Shown here piece by piece: positions 1 through 7,952 of a DNA stretch of 64,000 nucleotides. The stretch's first letter is position 1. Each line of letters opens with the position of its first letter. The translations under genes and the position numbers were made by a program. The notes beneath the pieces are model-generated. The model had not been told where the DNA came from. It saw nothing but the letters and a program-made list of their open reading frames with translations, and made no database searches. Source of the DNA: Paenibacillus sp. Soil750 (GTDB lineage Bacteria; Bacillota; Bacilli; Paenibacillales; NBRC-103111); NCBI RefSeq assembly GCF_001428045.1, contig NZ_LMSD01000034.1, forward strand, positions 248,001 to 312,000, read 5' to 3'.

Positions 1-95
1 AAGAAGTCGCTGATTTGGTTGTGTTTCTTGCTTCTGACGAATCTAGCTTTATTACAGGTACAGAGATGGTCATCGACGGCGGTATGACTGCTTAA
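1..95 (+). CDS. short-chain dehydrogenase/reductase, C-terminal end (partial)
   Basis: The reading frame that enters at base 3 and stops with TAA at 93-95 encodes about 30 residues. It contains FLASDESSFITGTEM followed by VIDGGMTA, which is the typical C-terminal strand of classical SDR enzymes (the SSFITG-V-DGG signature). The 5' part lies outside the window. It sits 46 bases before a second SDR gene on the same strand, so the two probably form a tandem pair in one transcript. Substrate cannot be inferred. Confidence 0.8.
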   Translation, partial: EVADLVVFLASDESSFITGTEMVIDGGMTA

Positions 96-141
96 TTAGC
101 TGTAATCCATTAAGATCATAAATTGCATGGAGGTAACAACA

Positions 142-894
142 ATGAGATTCGATAATAAAGTAGCCATTATTACGGGTGGTGGCAGCGGGATAGGTAGAGA
201 AACGTGTCTGAAATTCGCTCAAGAAGGAGCCAAAGTTGTGGTTGCAGACTACAACGAAGCTACTGGCCAAGAAACAGTTGACATGATCAAGGCATTCGGT
301 GGAGAAGCATCTTTTAAAAGAGCGGATGTTGGTGATTTTGAACAAGTTGAATCGCTAGTCAATTTTGCTTCAGCGACATACGGACGTCTTGATGTAATGT
401 TCAACAATGCAGGTATTGGAGCGACCGCGCCGTTATTACAGCACTCACCAGAGATGTATCATAAAGTAACTCGAATCAATCAAGACGGTGTTTATTATGG
501 TATTTTGGCAGCGGGTCGGAAAATGCAAGAACTTGGGCACGGCGGTACCATTATCAACACAGCTTCAGTTATGGGGTTTCTTGCTTCGTCGAATATATTC
601 GGATATAACGTTGCAAAGGCTGCTGTTGTTATGATGTCCCAGGTTGCAGCGCTCGAGCTAGCTCCATACCATATTCGAGTTGTTGGCGTTGCTCCTGGAT
701 TTGTCCACACGAATATTGTTAAAGGTTTAAAAGATCGAGGTATGGAAGATCCGATTGCACAAAAACATATGCATGGCGAATTTTTGAATTCAGAGCAAAT
801 CGCAGATACGGTGCTATTCCTTGCATCTGATGCAGCAAGCGGCATCAACGGCAGTACGATCAAAGTAGATGACGGATATGCTTCATTCAAATAA
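142..894 (+). CDS. short-chain dehydrogenase/reductase (SDR)
   Basis: A 250-residue classical SDR, the normal family length, predicted to be a cytosolic NAD(P)-dependent oxidoreductase. The Rossmann glycine motif TGGGSGIG is at residues 11-18, NNAG at 88-91, and the catalytic residues Ser142, Tyr155 and Lys159 (YNVAK) are all present. A C-terminal GSTIKVDDGY segment is typical of the family. An earlier in-frame ATG at 127 exists, but a GGAGGT site at 129-134 lies inside that extension and is correctly spaced for the ATG at 142, so I use 142. It follows another SDR and overlaps the next gene by 26 bases, suggesting translational coupling. The substrate is unknown; an Asp at the end of beta-2 (VVVADY) suggests NAD preference, which is inference. 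Confidence 0.92.
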   Translation: MRFDNKVAIITGGGSGIGRETCLKFAQEGAKVVVADYNEATGQETVDMIKAFGGEASFKRADVGDFEQVESLVNFASATYGRLDVMFNNAGIGATAPLLQHSPEMYHKVTRINQDGVYYGILAAGRKMQELGHGGTIINTASVMGFLASSNIFGYNVAKAAVVMMSQVAALELAPYHIRVVGVAPGFVHTNIVKGLKDRGMEDPIAQKHMHGEFLNSEQIADTVLFLASDAASGINGSTIKVDDGYASFK

Positions 895-1378
895 GCTTGT
901 AAACTGTGAGGATATCCAATCAGTAGCTTTAGAGATCATGACTCACCCCGTTCATAAGTTAAAAGAATGCGATACCGTTGGAGCTGCTATTGATAAATTA
1001 ATCACATACCGGCTTAGTGGTTTGCCAATCGTGAACGACTACAATGAAATCATTGGATTTATAAGTGATGGGGATATTCTTAGAAGGATTGGCAAACATA
1101 AACTTAAAGTAATTGATACTGGTTTCTATATGACTCATTTTTATGAAAATAGCGAACCCTTTGAATTTCGATGTGATCTCATACGACATATGAACATAAT
1201 GAAAATTGCCAAACGTAAAGTGGTCAAGGTGCAGTCGGATACCGACATCGAAGAAGTCTCAGCGATCCTAGCTCATAAGCAGATAAAAAAAGTGCCTGTT
1301 GAACGCAACGGTGTTCTCGCTGGCATCATTAGTCGTGGAGATATCATTCGTCATATCTATGCAGAGAAACTAGCTTAA
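869..1378 (+). CDS. tandem CBS-domain protein
   Basis: A protein of up to 169 residues made of two CBS modules and little else. Each has the pattern of a threat word (MTHPVHKLKE; KVVKVQSDTDIEEV) followed by a turn and a hydrophobic pair of strands (LPIVNDYNEIIGFISDGDIL; VPVERNGVLAGIISRGDII). CBS pairs bind adenine nucleotides and usually act as energy or ligand sensors. The frame overlaps the end of the SDR gene, so the start is uncertain: ATG 869, ATG 878 and ATG 938 are possible and none has a strong ribosome site. A terminator follows at 1411-1437. Partner protein unknown. Confidence 0.85.
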   Translation: MTDMLHSNKLVNCEDIQSVALEIMTHPVHKLKECDTVGAAIDKLITYRLSGLPIVNDYNEIIGFISDGDILRRIGKHKLKVIDTGFYMTHFYENSEPFEFRCDLIRHMNIMKIAKRKVVKVQSDTDIEEVSAILAHKQIKKVPVERNGVLAGIISRGDIIRHIYAEKLA

Positions 1379-1410
1379 GCAATTATCCAATTATCGACCA
1401 TAGAATAGCC

Positions 1411-1437
1411 AAAAAACCGTGCATCGCACGGTTTTTT
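1411..1437 (+). terminator. intrinsic terminator after the SDR/CBS operon
   Basis: CCGTGC-ATC-GCACGG hairpin flanked by six A and six T (AAAAAACCGTGC / GCACGGTTTTTT). It could work in both directions, but only + strand genes lead into it closely. Confidence 0.9.
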
Positions 1438-1523
1438 GTTGTGTTATGATGCTGATGAACAACCAAATCTCCACGTCGCTGAAACGATTAATGATGGATA
1501 CAATGACCAAAAATAAATTACAA

Positions 1524-1860
1524 TGACATTATTTGAAAAATGTCATTTCCTACTTTGCAGAATAGTGATGTGATGGACCTCAGGAAAGTGTATTGTGTGT
1601 CTCAACACAGCCGACTGATTTGAAAAATGTCATTTCTTACTCTAGAGATTAGTGAGGTGAGTGATCTCTGGTAAGTGTATTGTGATTCCCCACACAGCCA
1701 ACTGACAGTGTACAACTGACATTATTTGAAAAATGTCATTTCCCACTTTGTAGAATAGTGATGTGATGTGATGTGATGGACCTCAAGAAAGTGTATTGTG
1801 ATTCTCCACACAGCGAACTGACAACTTACAACTGACATTATTTGAAAAATGTCATTCCAC
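1524..1860. repeat. four imperfect tandem repeats, each with a TGACATT/AATGTCA inverted repeat
   Basis: A block ATTTGAAAAATGTCATT recurs at about 1531, 1618, 1724 and 1840, giving units of roughly 87, 106 and 116 bases. Three of the four copies begin with TGACATT so that TGACATT-N8-AATGTCA forms a 7-bp hairpin; the second copy has lost the left arm. Units also share a GACCTCAGGAAAGTG-like segment and an ACACAGC segment. One unit carries an internal expansion of GTGAT/TGATG 5-mers near 1756-1780. The array occupies the gap between two converging transcripts, and there is no coding capacity here. Confidence 0.85.
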
Positions 1861-1899
1861 AATTCGCGGAACATCGAAGTGATGTGCCGTTCCCCCCGC

Positions 1900-3135
1900 T
1901 CACCCAAACTTCTTCAATATTAACACCGCATTATGCCCGCCAAAACCAAATGAGCTCGACAGCCCGTACTGAAGCTCCGCACGCCGCGCCACATGGGGCA
2001 CGTAATCCAAATCACACTGAGGATCTGGATTGTCCAAGTTGATGGTTGGGGGGATGAGGCCGTCCTGTAAGGTTTTGATCAGGGCGACGGCCTCGACACC
2101 GCCGGCGGCGCCAAGCATGTGGCCGATCATGGATTTGTTGGCGCTGATCGGCACGTCGTAAGCGCCGCGGCCAAGTAGACGCTTGATTGCCAGCGTCTCG
2201 GAGAGATCACCCGCGACGGTGCTCGTCGCGTGAGCGTTGATGGTGCTGATCTCCGACGCGTCAATCCCCGCATCGACTAGCGCGTCGCGCATGGCTCGGT
2301 AGGCACCCGAGCCCTCGGGATCGGTCGCCACGATGTGGTAGGCGTCCGAGGTGGATCCATAGCCGACGATTTCGGCATGGATCCGAGCCCCGCGTCGCTC
2401 CGCATGTTCGAGCGACTCCAAGATCAAGACGCCGGCGCCTTCGGCGGCAACGAATCCGTCGCGCTGCGCGTCAAACGGGCGGCTTGCCTGCTCCGGCGCG
2501 TCGCAGCGCGTCGACAACGCGGTTGCATTGCCGAAGCCCGCGAGCGCGAGGTCGGTGACCGTCGCTTCGGCGCCACCGGCAATGACGGCATCTGCGCCTC
2601 CGCGTTGGATGAGCTTAAAGGCTTCGCCAATGGCGTTATTGCCCGTTGCGCAGGCGGTAACGGGAGCCAAGGTTGGCCCTTTAACGCCGTACAAGATGCT
2701 AACCTGTGCAGCCGCCATGTTGGCGATCATCATCGGAACAACGGTCGGACTGACTCGGCTAGGTCCTCTGGCCAGCAGCGTTCGATAGTTGTCCAAGATG
2801 GTTTGGATGCCGCCAATGCCAGAGCCGATATAGACACCAACATGTTCTTCGTTGGAGGCATCAATCACGAGAGCAGCATCATCGAGGGCTTGTTTAGCTG
2901 CCGCAACGGCGAACTGGCAGTAGCGATCCATACGTCGCACCTCGCGACGTCCAACAGCGGCTTCGGCATCAAAATCCCGGACAACGCCAGCAAAGTTCGT
3001 TTTGTAATCCGATGTGTCGAATTGCTCTATTTTAGAAATGCCTGATTGACCTGCCGTCAAATTCCCCCAGAATGTATCCACTTGATTTCCTATTGGCGTA
3101 ATGACGCCCATTCCTGTTATAACCACACGTTTCAT
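1900..3135 (-). CDS. fabF: beta-ketoacyl-ACP synthase II
   Basis: A 411-residue thiolase-fold condensing enzyme, the normal FabF length, which elongates acyl-ACP with malonyl-ACP in type II fatty acid synthesis. The catalytic triad is complete: Cys162 in VTACATGNNA, His302 in NAHATSTVAGD and His339 in GHMLGAAGG. The start ATG is preceded on the minus strand by AAAAAAGGAGGAC. It is not next to other fab genes, so it is probably an extra FabF copy rather than the operon one. The 3' two thirds are visibly richer in G+C than the neighbouring genes. It is divergently transcribed from an MmyB-type regulator, with a shared 111-base gap, so local control by that regulator is a reasonable guess. Confidence 0.93.
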   Translation of the reverse strand: MKRVVITGMGVITPIGNQVDTFWGNLTAGQSGISKIEQFDTSDYKTNFAGVVRDFDAEAAVGRREVRRMDRYCQFAVAAAKQALDDAALVIDASNEEHVGVYIGSGIGGIQTILDNYRTLLARGPSRVSPTVVPMMIANMAAAQVSILYGVKGPTLAPVTACATGNNAIGEAFKLIQRGGADAVIAGGAEATVTDLALAGFGNATALSTRCDAPEQASRPFDAQRDGFVAAEGAGVLILESLEHAERRGARIHAEIVGYGSTSDAYHIVATDPEGSGAYRAMRDALVDAGIDASEISTINAHATSTVAGDLSETLAIKRLLGRGAYDVPISANKSMIGHMLGAAGGVEAVALIKTLQDGLIPPTINLDNPDPQCDLDYVPHVARRAELQYGLSSSFGFGGHNAVLILKKFG

Positions 3136-3181
3136 CGCATCGTCCTCCTTTTTTAATTAGAATGTCACACTGTGTATCCTA

Positions 3182-3210
3182 TTACAAGTTAGCGTTTATA
3201 CTGGTATAAT
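3182..3210 (+). promoter_or_regulatory. sigma-A-type promoter for the MmyB-family regulator
   Basis: TTACAA (3182-3187), a 17-base spacer and TATAAT (3205-3210), located 37 bases before the start codon of the downstream regulator. It lies in the divergent gap with fabF. Confidence 0.75.
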
Positions 3211-3246
3211 GGCTTCTATGATACTAGGCTAAGGAGGATACCTGGC

Positions 3247-4089
3247 ATGAACACGAAGGAGAGGCTTCAAGAATTATCTAACTTTCTCATGGCACATCGG
3301 TCACGTATCCAACCGCATGAAGTTGGATTATTAGGCGGTAGTAGACGGCGGACGCCGGGGTTGCGCCGAGAGGAAGTCGCAACGATTGCTGGTGTGAGTA
3401 CGACGTGGTATACCTGGCTGGAACAAGGGCGAGACATCAAAATGTCCGTTCAGGTACTTGATCGCATTGCGATGGCCTTACAACTAAATGAGGATGAGCG
3501 GCAGTACTTGTTCAGTTTAGCGTTGGAACAACCAGCGCCAGCGACTTTTGTTGATCAAATACCGACCATAAGTCCGGCTTTGAATCGGATTTTGACTGAG
3601 CTGCATGATTGCCCCACGATTGTTTCGGATCGCCGATGTCACATTGTTGGTTGGAATCAAGCGGCTGCGGCAGTCTTTCTTGATTTTGCTAAACTCCCAG
3701 AGTTGGAGCGCAATATGATATGGCTGCTTTTTACCCGGAAAGAATTGAAATCATTGGCAGTGAATTGGAGCGACTTCGCCAAAGGTTTCTTGTCGATGTT
3801 TCGTTCCTATTATGGTCAATATGTGGGAGATAACTGGTATAGCGAGTTTATTGAAGAACTGAGTGAGCGGAGCAAAGATTTTCGTGCCTTTTGGAATGAG
3901 AGTGATGTTAGCACTGCACCAGAAGTTTTCATTGAATTTCGACATGCCAAGGTCGGGAAAATGTTGTTCGATCTAACGACCTTGCAGGTGCAAGGGAGAA
4001 CGGATCTGAGATGCAGTGTATATACGCCATCCATCGGATCTGATACGGATACCAAGATCAAACTGCTGATGAGCAAATTAGTGGAATAG
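3247..4089 (+). CDS. XRE-family transcriptional regulator with MmyB-like ligand domain
   Basis: A 280-residue regulator. Residues about 10-85 form a Cro/CI-type helix-turn-helix, with the hallmark GGSRRRTPGLRREEVA-IAGVS-TWYTWLEQGR of the MmyB/MLTR family; the rest matches the PAS-like ligand-binding domain of that family (VGWNQAAAAVF). Start ATG 3247 has AAGGAGG at 3231-3237. Such proteins commonly control an adjacent divergent gene and some bind fatty-acid-like ligands, which fits the divergent fabF; the link is inference. Cytosolic, probably dimeric. Confidence 0.88.
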   Translation: MNTKERLQELSNFLMAHRSRIQPHEVGLLGGSRRRTPGLRREEVATIAGVSTTWYTWLEQGRDIKMSVQVLDRIAMALQLNEDERQYLFSLALEQPAPATFVDQIPTISPALNRILTELHDCPTIVSDRRCHIVGWNQAAAAVFLDFAKLPELERNMIWLLFTRKELKSLAVNWSDFAKGFLSMFRSYYGQYVGDNWYSEFIEELSERSKDFRAFWNESDVSTAPEVFIEFRHAKVGKMLFDLTTLQVQGRTDLRCSVYTPSIGSDTDTKIKLLMSKLVE

Positions 4090-4123
4090 CACCTATTTGA
4101 CATAGCAACGTCGTTTCATAGAA

Positions 4124-4139
4124 ACATGTACATACAAGT
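4124..4139. promoter_or_regulatory. AraR-type operator upstream of araR
   Basis: ACATGTACATACAAGT, an imperfect palindrome close to the ACTTGTACGTACAAAT site found before araB at 5313-5328. It lies just upstream of a TATAAT at 4151-4156, so it fits autoregulation of the repressor gene. Confidence 0.65.
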
Positions 4140-4186
4140 TGAGCGGATGATATAATACGTTCACAATCAAAGCACTGAGGTGAAGC

Positions 4187-5290
4187 ATGAAAGAAAAGCA
4201 ATTACCGAAATATCAACAATTAAAACAGGAAATTTTATCCTGGTTACATACTGGAAGGCTTAAACCAAATGATCAAATGCCATCTGAAAATGAAATTGCT
4301 GAACAGTTCCTAATGAGTCGTCAGACGGTAAGGCAGACGTTTGGTGAACTGGAGAAAGAAGGCTGGTTGTATCGGATGCAAGGTAAAGGAACCTTCGTCT
4401 CTACACCACAAACGCAAAAATCACGCGATGTACAAACGATAGGCATCCTGACGAGTTATATTTCTGACTATATTTTTCCGCATATTGTTAGAGGAGCAGA
4501 GGCCACATTACGGGCGAGAGGTTATAGACTGCTGCTCTCCTCCACGGATAACGACAAAGCGAAAGAACGGGAAAGCTTGGATATGATGATGAGACAGCCT
4601 CTAAGCGGTCTTATTATTGAGCCGACGAAAAGCGCGGAGGGCAACCCGAATCTTAGCTATTATTTGTCATTGGACTACCAGCATATTCCTTATCTCATGA
4701 TAAATGAGCGATACCCTGAGATGAATTGTCCTTCCTTGATCGTCGATGATGAAGATGGTGGATTTAAGGCAGCAGCGCATTTGATTCAGCTGGGACATAG
4801 ACGGTTAGCGGGCTTTTTTAAAACGGATGATTTGCAAGGTGTAAATCGGTTAAAAGGCTTTATACGTGCGCATCATCATTACCAGATTCCGCTGCTGCCT
4901 GAATTCGTTATTCATTATACGACGGAAGAAAAGCGGACCAAACCTTACAGAAGCGCGCTCGCTATGCTAGAACATAGTGCAGCAGAGGAACGGCCAACGG
5001 CTTTCGTATGCTACAATGACGAGCTAGCGATTCATCTGCTTGAAGCTGTACGCACAATTGGTATGCAGGTACCACAAGACATCTCTTTAATCGGTTTCGA
5101 TGACTCGAATCTAGCAACGGCAACCGAGGTGAAATTGACGTCACTTTCGCATCCCAAAACGGAACTTGGCAGTGACGCAGCGGGCATTTTAATTGATATG
5201 ATTGAGAATAAGCGAGTAATCGGCAGCGAAACGGGGAAAGTGTACAAGCCTGAACTGGTCATCCGAGAGTCAACCATTCGCATTCCGTAA
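4187..5290 (+). CDS. araR: arabinose operon repressor AraR (GntR-type DNA-binding, LacI-type sensor)
   Basis: A 367-residue chimeric regulator. Residues about 5-75 are a GntR winged helix (MPSENEIAEQFLMSRQTVRQ then GKGTFV), followed by a LacI/GalR periplasmic-binding-type effector domain (TIGILTSYISDYIFP to the C-terminus). This architecture is that of Bacillus AraR, which binds operators in the absence of L-arabinose. It is directly upstream of araB on the same strand, and near-identical palindromes lie before both genes, strongly supporting the assignment. The start ATG 4187 follows a GAGGTG site. Confidence 0.93.
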   Translation: MKEKQLPKYQQLKQEILSWLHTGRLKPNDQMPSENEIAEQFLMSRQTVRQTFGELEKEGWLYRMQGKGTFVSTPQTQKSRDVQTIGILTSYISDYIFPHIVRGAEATLRARGYRLLLSSTDNDKAKERESLDMMMRQPLSGLIIEPTKSAEGNPNLSYYLSLDYQHIPYLMINERYPEMNCPSLIVDDEDGGFKAAAHLIQLGHRRLAGFFKTDDLQGVNRLKGFIRAHHHYQIPLLPEFVIHYTTEEKRTKPYRSALAMLEHSAAEERPTAFVCYNDELAIHLLEAVRTIGMQVPQDISLIGFDDSNLATATEVKLTSLSHPKTELGSDAAGILIDMIENKRVIGSETGKVYKPELVIRESTIRIP

Positions 5291-5312
5291 TTTTTGATAA
5301 TGGGTGTAGTCA

Positions 5313-5328
5313 ACTTGTACGTACAAAT
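5313..5328. promoter_or_regulatory. AraR operator before araB
   Basis: ACTTGTACGTACAAAT contains the perfect palindrome TTGTACGTACAA. It closely matches the known Bacillus AraR operator style and is 25 bases upstream of a TATAAT (5353-5358) that serves araB, so bound repressor would occlude the -35 area. Confidence 0.85.
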
Positions 5329-5379
5329 TCTATACGAAGAGCAAGAAACAGGTATAATTTTGAATGAAGGAGGCTCCCC

Positions 5380-7059
5380 ATGTCGAAGAAATATGCGATT
5401 GGTGTTGACTATGGCACGGAATCAGGACGTGCGGTTCTGGTTGATTTGAGTGATGGCACAGAGGTGGCAGATCACGTTACACCATATCCTCACAATGTTA
5501 TTGATGAGAAACTGCCGGTATCCGGTGTGAAGTTAGAATACGATTGGGCTTTACAACATCCTCAGGATTATATCGATGTACTCACACGATCTGTTCCAGC
5601 AGTTGTACGTGCATCTGGCGTAGATCCAGCAGATATTATCGGATTGGGTATTGATTTCACGGCGTGTACAATGCTGCCAATCAATAAAGCGGGTCTACCG
5701 CTGTGTCTCGAACCAGCACTTGCGACTAATCCACACAGCTGGGTGAAACTGTGGAAGCATCATGCAGCACAAGATGAAGCAACACTTATTAATGAGATTG
5801 CAGCGAGCAGAGGGGAAGTTTTCTTACCACGTTATGGCGGTAAAATTTCTTCCGAATGGATGATTGCGAAGGTTGGGCAGATTTTGAATGAAGCACCTGA
5901 GATTTATGAGCAAACGGATCGTTTCTTAGAAGCGACGGATTGGGTTGTGTCTCAAATGACAGGGCAAACCGAGATCGTGCGTAACAGTTGTACAGCAGGC
6001 TATAAATCCATTTGGCACAAGCAAGACGGGTACCCAAGCCAAGATTTCTTTGGAGCATTGGACCCTAGACTTGTAGATGTTACAGAAACGAAGCTTCGCG
6101 GAGATGTTGTTGCCCTAGGTACGAAAGCCGGGGAATTGACAGCTGCTATGGCTGAGCGCATGGGTCTTGTTGCTGGAACTGCGATCGCGGTTGGAAACGT
6201 TGATGCGCATGCGGCTGTACCAGGTGTTGGCGTAGTTACGCCAGGCAAGCTAGTTATGGCAATGGGGACTTCAGTTTGTCATATGCTGCTTGGCACTGAA
6301 GAGAAAGAAGTAGAAGGCATGTGCGGCGTAGTTGAAGACGGCATCATTCCTGGCTACTTAGGCTACGAAGCAGGACAATCGGCAGTTGGTGATATTTTCG
6401 CATGGTATGTGGAGCAAGGAGTTCCTGCGTATGTAGTAAAGGCTGCCGCTGAGGAAGGCATCAACGTGCATGAATGGCTGGAGCGTCGTGCATCCGCTTA
6501 CAAACCAGGTGAAACAGGCTTGCTTGCCTTGGATTGGTGGAACGGCAACCGCTCAGTGCTTGTAGATACAGAGTTAAATGGATTTATCCTAGGTTATTCA
6601 TTACTTACGAAACCAGAAGAAATCTATCGCACTTTGCTGGAAGCAACCGCTTTCGGCACACGTAAAATTGTTGATGCTTTCCATAGCAATGGGGTTGCGG
6701 TTGAAGAATTGTACGCATGTGGCGGATTGCCGCAAAAGAATCATCTTTTGATGCAAATTTACGCAGATGTAACGAATCGTGAAATCAAAATCGCGGATTC
6801 GAAACAAACGCCAGCGCTTGGCGCAGCGATGTTCGGTGCAGTTGCTGCAGGTGCGGACAAAGGCGGTTATGACAGCATTGTAGATGCCGCGAAGCAAATG
6901 GCACGTGTTCGTAAAGAAACGTTCAAGCCGATTGCAGAGAATGTGGCTGTATACGAGAAGCTATACCAAGAGTACAGCAAGCTGCATGACTATTTTGGTC
7001 GTGGTGACAATGATGTTATGAAACGACTTCGCTCGATTCGCGAGGAAGCTCGTCAATAA
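5380..7059 (+). CDS. araB: L-ribulokinase
   Basis: A 559-residue FGGY carbohydrate kinase, the same length as Bacillus AraB, phosphorylating L-ribulose to L-ribulose 5-phosphate in the cytosol. The N-terminal ATPase signature VDYGTESGRAVLVDL, a central GNVDAHAAVPGVGV segment, GYEAGQSAVGD and a late GGLPQKNHLLMQIYADVTN segment are typical of ribulokinase rather than xylulokinase. AAGGAGG at 5367-5373 fixes the start. It follows araR and an AraR operator and precedes a wrecked araA, so the kinase appears intact in a damaged pathway unless isomerase is encoded elsewhere. Confidence 0.96.
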   Translation: MSKKYAIGVDYGTESGRAVLVDLSDGTEVADHVTPYPHNVIDEKLPVSGVKLEYDWALQHPQDYIDVLTRSVPAVVRASGVDPADIIGLGIDFTACTMLPINKAGLPLCLEPALATNPHSWVKLWKHHAAQDEATLINEIAASRGEVFLPRYGGKISSEWMIAKVGQILNEAPEIYEQTDRFLEATDWVVSQMTGQTEIVRNSCTAGYKSIWHKQDGYPSQDFFGALDPRLVDVTETKLRGDVVALGTKAGELTAAMAERMGLVAGTAIAVGNVDAHAAVPGVGVVTPGKLVMAMGTSVCHMLLGTEEKEVEGMCGVVEDGIIPGYLGYEAGQSAVGDIFAWYVEQGVPAYVVKAAAEEGINVHEWLERRASAYKPGETGLLALDWWNGNRSVLVDTELNGFILGYSLLTKPEEIYRTLLEATAFGTRKIVDAFHSNGVAVEELYACGGLPQKNHLLMQIYADVTNREIKIADSKQTPALGAAMFGAVAAGADKGGYDSIVDAAKQMARVRKETFKPIAENVAVYEKLYQEYSKLHDYFGRGDNDVMKRLRSIREEARQ

Positions 7060-7095
7060 TGATCCGTTAATCAACGAACTGCGGATGATTCCTGA

Positions 7096-7756
7096 GAGGG
7101 AATTATTACTTGGATGCATATGTTCTCTCCGGCCAAAATGTGGATTGCAGGACTTTCGGAGTACCGTAAGCCGTTGCTTCACTTGCATACACAATTCAAT
7201 CGGGATATTCCTTGGGATACGATCGATATGGATTTCATGAACATAAACCAAGCTGCTCACGGTGACGAAGTGTATGATATTATGCCTGAAGGACGTACAG
7301 CAGGTCCGATTCGTGAAGCGATTCGTGAGCAAGCTCGCATCGAGCTTGGGATGAAGTAGTCATTCCTCCAAGAGGGCGGTTTCGGCGCATTCACAACAAC
7401 ATTTGAGGACTTGCATGGTCTTAAGCAAATGCCAGGTCTTGCGGTTCAACGTTTGATGGAGCAAGGATACGGGTTCGGTGGCGAAGGGGATTGGAAAACA
7501 TCTGCATTGTTGCGTGTGATGAAAATCATGGCGAACAACAAAGGGACTTCCTTCATGGAGGACTATACGTATCATATGGAATCAGGCAATGAGCTCGTAC
7601 TTGGCTCGCATATGCTTGAAATTTGTCCAACGATCTCGGCAACTCGTGGATTGGGCTGAGCTAGCAGGGATTGAAGTCGTCATTATTAATAAAAATACAT
7701 CAACCTTGCAGTTCCGCAATGAGCTTCGTTGGAATGATGCAGTCTGGAAACGCTAA
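7096..7756 (+). pseudogene. araA: L-arabinose isomerase remnant with several internal deletions
   Basis: Three stretches match different parts of the roughly 495-residue L-arabinose isomerase in the correct order. From 7096, GIITWMHMFSPAKMW through DIPWDTIDMDFMN corresponds to about residues 73-135. It then jumps to IREQARIELGMK (about 240-250), meets an in-frame TAG at 7357-7359, and continues in the same frame with GGFGAFTTTFEDLHG to SHMLEICPT (about 255-345). A different frame (7643-7756) then gives VDWAELAGIE to WNDAVWKR, the natural C-terminus. The N-terminus, about 80-100 internal residues and about 110 late residues are gone. The remaining pieces are well conserved, so the damage looks recent. 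No start codon with a ribosome site remains. Confidence 0.9.
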
Positions 7757-7776
7757 GTTATCCATGTATGTAATGG

Positions 7777-7805
7777 ACCTGAGGCCCATAGCCTCAGGTT
7801 TTTCT
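7777..7805 (+). terminator. intrinsic terminator after the ara genes
   Basis: ACCTGAGGC-N5-GCCTCAGGT, a 9-bp perfect stem, followed by TTTTTCTT. Confidence 0.9.
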
Positions 7806-7857
7806 TCTCATGTAAATGGAAAGTCACATTTGTCGATATAAAAGAAATTTACGTCCA

Positions 7858-7887
7858 TTGACTTTTTTTGCACATATGGGCTAAAGT
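7858..7887 (+). promoter_or_regulatory. probable promoter of the aldose-epimerase-like gene
   Basis: TTGACT (7858-7863), 18-base spacer, TAAAGT (7882-7887), followed by a palindrome at 7903-7917 and the gene start at 7953. Confidence 0.5.
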
Positions 7888-7902
7888 GAAATCATTGTGT
7901 CC

Positions 7903-7917
7903 GTCCAAATATTGGAC
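7903..7917. promoter_or_regulatory. palindromic operator candidate
   Basis: GTCCAA-ATA-TTGGAC, perfect 6-bp arms, located about 15 bases after a likely -10 box and 36 bases before the start codon. It differs from the AraR sites, so a different regulator is expected. Confidence 0.5.
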
Positions 7918-7952
7918 AAGGATAAGCAGTTAACTAGGAGGAGAATGAAGAG

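Noticed and set aside
2335..3045. 236-codon open frame on the + strand opposite fabF
   Set aside because: It is the antisense shadow of a G+C-rich fabF with intact catalytic motifs; it has no ribosome site and no domain.
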